From contig DYLB01000011.1 of NCBI GenBank assembly GCA_020722305.1, positions 6,716-22,774 on the forward strand: a DNA stretch of 16,059 nt, written 5' to 3'. Numbering within the stretch: position 1 is the stretch's first letter; the number at the start of each line of letters is the position of its first letter. The notes below the pieces were generated by a model. The model had not been told where the DNA came from and did no database searches. It saw nothing but the letters and a program-made list of their open reading frames with translations. Source of the stretch: Anaerolinea thermophila (lineage in GTDB: Bacteria; Chloroflexota; Anaerolineae; Anaerolineales; Villigracilaceae). Positions 14,214 to 16,059 of the stretch are shown piece after piece. Position numbers and translations under genes: made by a program.

Positions 14214-15020
14214 TCATCCCGCCGCCGGTTCGATGTCCAGGATGCGGTCGAGGCGGAAGGTGCGCTCTTCGCCGCGCAGGTGGCAGAAAGCCCGCAGGTA
14301 GAGGTAATCCGAGAGGCCGATCACCTGGAGCGGGTCCACCTGGCGGACGGTCTGCTCGCCGCTGCCGTCCACGTAGGTGATGCGCAGGCGCTGGCCGCGG
14401 CTGAAGGCTTCTTCCAGGCCGGCGGGCAGGTGGATGCCGTCGCTGGGCCAGGCGGGGGAGTTGTAGATGCCGATGAAGTCCTCGAGGCGGCTGCCGTTCG
14501 AAGTCAGTTGCGAGGCCAATTCGAAGAAGACCGCCCGCAGTTTGAGCGCGTCGGGGAAGGCCCGCCGGTCGCCCATTTTGGGGATTTGCAGGCCCTTGGC
14601 CAGGGCCTCCAGGCTGTAGGAGGGAGCGTCGAAATGGTCCCGCGCCAGGGTCAGGGTGTCTATCAGGTTGGGTATCTGGAGTTCGCGCCCCAGGCGGCGG
14701 AACTCGCTGTCGAGAAATTGCAGGTCGAAGCGGGCGTTGTGGGTGACGACGACCGATTCGGCCAGCCAGGATTCGAGGCGGGCGGCAATCTCCTCGAAAC
14801 GGGGCGCCAGCCCCAGGTCCTGGTCGGTAAAGTGGTTGGCCCGGGCCGCGGCCGGGGAGAGCGGACGCTGCGGGTTCACCAGAGTCTGGAAAGTGTCTTT
14901 GATACGCCGTCCCTCACAAAGCACGATCCCCACTTCACAGATGCGGTCGCCGAACCAGGCTGAAAGCCCGGTGGTTTTCAGGTCGAGGAAGGCAAAAGGG
15001 GCGTTGGCGAGATCGAACAT
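14214..15020 (-). CDS. DnaQ-like exonuclease domain fused to a WYL domain, catalytic motif degenerate
   Basis: The 268-residue protein has two domains. Residues 8-170 follow the DEDDh 3'-5' exonuclease pattern: FLDLKTTGL (11-19), THNARFD (92-98, Asp98) and RRAFPDA (151-157, Asp156). Motif I is normally DxE and here is Asp13-x-Lys15 (codon AAA, one base from GAA). The motif III His is Arg151. Two active-site positions are therefore missing and nuclease activity is doubtful. Residues about 190-268 match a WYL domain (RLRITYVDGSGE, VDPLQVIGLSDYLYLRAFCHLRGEERTFRLDRI), a ligand- or nucleic-acid-sensing module. The gene lies 49 nt downstream of rsmG on the same strand. ATG 15020 has only a weak AGG upstream. 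Confidence 0.85.
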   Translation of the reverse strand: MFDLANAPFAFLDLKTTGLSAWFGDRICEVGIVLCEGRRIKDTFQTLVNPQRPLSPAAARANHFTDQDLGLAPRFEEIAARLESWLAESVVVTHNARFDLQFLDSEFRRLGRELQIPNLIDTLTLARDHFDAPSYSLEALAKGLQIPKMGDRRAFPDALKLRAVFFELASQLTSNGSRLEDFIGIYNSPAWPSDGIHLPAGLEEAFSRGQRLRITYVDGSGEQTVRQVDPLQVIGLSDYLYLRAFCHLRGEERTFRLDRILDIEPAAG

Positions 15021-15069
15021 GGGGGATTTACCTGAGGGATGAGGATGGATCCGTTTCGCGAAAGGGCGC

Positions 15070-15780
15070 TCACAACGGGTTCTTGGTCGGGACCCCGGGC
15101 TTGCGCGGGAAAGCCGGAGGCGTGGCTGCCACCTTATCCACCAGCACGAGATAGCGCTCCTCGACGACCCCCGGCAGGGTGACCGGCAGCAACTGGCGCA
15201 CCCGCCCGCCGAGCAGCTTGATGGCTTTCTCGGCCGCGTGGGCTTCTGCCGGGCCGCTTTCGCCCTTTTGCGAGAGCATCGTCCCGCCGACGCGCACCAG
15301 TGGCAGCAGGTACTCGGACAACACCCGCAGGTTGGCCACGGCCCGGGCTACGGCCCAATCGTATTTCTCGCGGTAGGCGGTCATCTGGCCCAACTCTTCG
15401 GCGCGGGCCTGGACGACTTCCACGCCGTCCAGGTTGAGGGTCTTGACGATATGTTGGAGAAAAGTGACTTTTTTGCCAACCGACTCGACCAGCGTCACCT
15501 GCACCGAGGGGTAGAGGATCTTGAGCGGCAGGCCGGGGAATCCCGCCCCGCTGCCCACGTCCACCAGCCGGAGGGGTGGGTTGGACTTCCAGGCCTGGAC
15601 GCAGGAGAACGAGTCGAGAAAGTGCTTGGTGCGGATTCCCTCTTCGTCGCGGATGGCAGTCAGGTTGTATTTCTGGTTCCATTCCAAAAGTTCGCGCTCG
15701 TAGGTGAGCAAGGCAATGGTTTGGCGTCCGGTCAGGTGGACGCCGAAGAGCTGCTGAGCTTCGCGGGCGAGTTTTTCCAT
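15070..15780 (-). CDS. rsmG: 16S rRNA (guanine-N7) methyltransferase
   Basis: The enzyme methylates G527 (E. coli numbering) of 16S rRNA with SAM. Loss in other bacteria gives low-level streptomycin resistance. The 236 residues contain WNQKYNLTAI (34-43), HFLDSF (53-58), the SAM loop VDVGSGAGFPGLPL (73-86), QARAEEL (124-130), ARAVANL (145-151) and SQKG (170-173). ATG 15780 begins at the conserved N-terminal helix. The frame is open 14 codons upstream, but a TATAAT box sits there, 7 nt before this ATG, so the mRNA is probably leaderless. The tail after LVDKVA is Pro-rich and probably disordered. Confidence 0.95.
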   Translation of the reverse strand: MEKLAREAQQLFGVHLTGRQTIALLTYERELLEWNQKYNLTAIRDEEGIRTKHFLDSFSCVQAWKSNPPLRLVDVGSGAGFPGLPLKILYPSVQVTLVESVGKKVTFLQHIVKTLNLDGVEVVQARAEELGQMTAYREKYDWAVARAVANLRVLSEYLLPLVRVGGTMLSQKGESGPAEAHAAEKAIKLLGGRVRQLLPVTLPGVVEERYLVLVDKVAATPPAFPRKPGVPTKNPL

Positions 15781-15787
15781 CGCCGGA

Positions 15788-15793
15788 ATTATA
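15788..15793 (-). promoter_or_regulatory. rsmG promoter -10 box (leaderless)
   Basis: A perfect TATAAT on the minus strand is followed by 7 nt (TCCGGCG) and then the rsmG ATG. This puts the expected transcription start at or next to the A of the start codon, and no Shine-Dalgarno is present. No good -35 is visible; TTGCCC lies 23 nt upstream. Confidence 0.6.
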
Positions 15794-16059
15794 CCTTTTG
15801 TATGGCAATCCACATCGGGCAAAGGCCGAAACCATAACGCGGATTGCGCGAATTTTTTTTACTCGTCAGAAGTAAATTCTGTAAGGGCGACTCTTCAAGG
15901 CCATCGTTCAAGAGTTTCAGGCAGGGAATTTTGACTCCACTGCAAAAAGGTATTTTCAACGCAAAGGCGCAAAGCCGCCAAGATTTTTGCAATTTTCTTG
16001 CTTTTCGTAACTGCCTACCCACCCTCACCCCCGGCCCCTTATCATCCCCGAAGGGGGCT
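15794..16059. other. Non-coding right edge upstream of rsmG
   Basis: No supportable gene was found in these 266 nt. The segment is AT-richer than its surroundings. It contains a weak hairpin (ACTCTT at 15889-15894 pairing with AAGAGT at 15909-15914), the octamer array at 15959-15982, and a C-rich end (about 16018-16059: CCCTCACCCCCGGCCCC then CCCCGAAGGGGG) that looks like the start of another dispersed repeat. Confidence 0.55.
15959..15982 (+). repeat. Octamer array ACGCAAAG (3 units)
   Basis: ACGCAAAG, GCGCAAAG and CCGCCAAG are three consecutive 8-bp units in the non-coding region upstream of rsmG. The type is familiar as a dispersed repeat in environmental bacterial genomes (from memory). 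It shares the 8-bp period, but not the sequence, of the repeats inside the aro operon. Confidence 0.75.

Noticed and set aside
15789..16028. 79-codon minus-strand open frame at the right edge
   Set aside because: Its peptide is partly encoded by the ACGCAAAG octamers (WRLCAFALK), it overlaps the rsmG promoter, and it has no ribosome site or recognisable domain.

Overview
This 16 kb, GC-rich window reads as an ordinary bacterial chromosome segment, most likely from a Chloroflexota (Anaerolineae-type) genome. The taxonomic call is an inference. It rests on the DUF3090 plus SCO1664-family gene pair (known mainly from Actinobacteria and Chloroflexi), the AroK-AroB fusion, an IcmA-like acyl-CoA mutase, and the abundance of 7- and 8-bp short tandem repeats. 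No plasmid, phage, transposase, CRISPR, rRNA or tRNA gene was seen.

Layout. (1) 1-5530, plus strand: the tail of an unidentified gene, then a compact shikimate operon aroA-aroE-aroC-aroKB-aroQ. It covers dehydroquinate synthase, type II dehydroquinase, shikimate dehydrogenase, shikimate kinase, EPSP synthase and chorismate synthase, so every step from DAHP to chorismate is present. DAHP synthase itself is not in view. (2) 5527-7842, minus strand: an FtsK/SpoIIIE DNA translocase converging on aroQ, whose 5' region holds a REP-like double palindrome and a perfect dyad over its promoter. (3) 7992-9898, plus strand: RNase Z, then ATP-type 6-phosphofructokinase. (4) 10001-11680, minus strand: a large acyl-CoA mutase subunit with isobutyryl-CoA-mutase-type substrate residues, separated from pfkA by a bidirectional terminator set between opposed heptamer arrays. 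(5) 11792-14095, plus strand: DUF3090 protein, SCO1664-family kinase-fold protein, homoserine dehydrogenase. (6) 14214-15780, minus strand: rsmG, apparently from a leaderless promoter, then a DnaQ-like exonuclease fused to a WYL domain whose catalytic motif is damaged.

The most unusual signal is in the first 3.5 kb. Several unrelated short-tandem-repeat families (heptamers ACTGAAT, CCAATTA, ACTGGTC, TTCATCC; octamers ACGTTCAA, ACGGAGAC) fill the intergenic gaps and also run in frame through aroA, aroE and aroC. In several places the repeat appears to replace a loop of normal length rather than lengthen the protein. aroKB and aroQ, and the other genes in the window, show none. A second array type, built of ACTGAWY units, sits at the 3' ends of three genes and supplies or overlaps their stop codons. 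Its 7-bp period puts TGA in all three forward frames.

The least understood genes are the DUF3090/SCO1664 pair and the exonuclease-WYL fusion.
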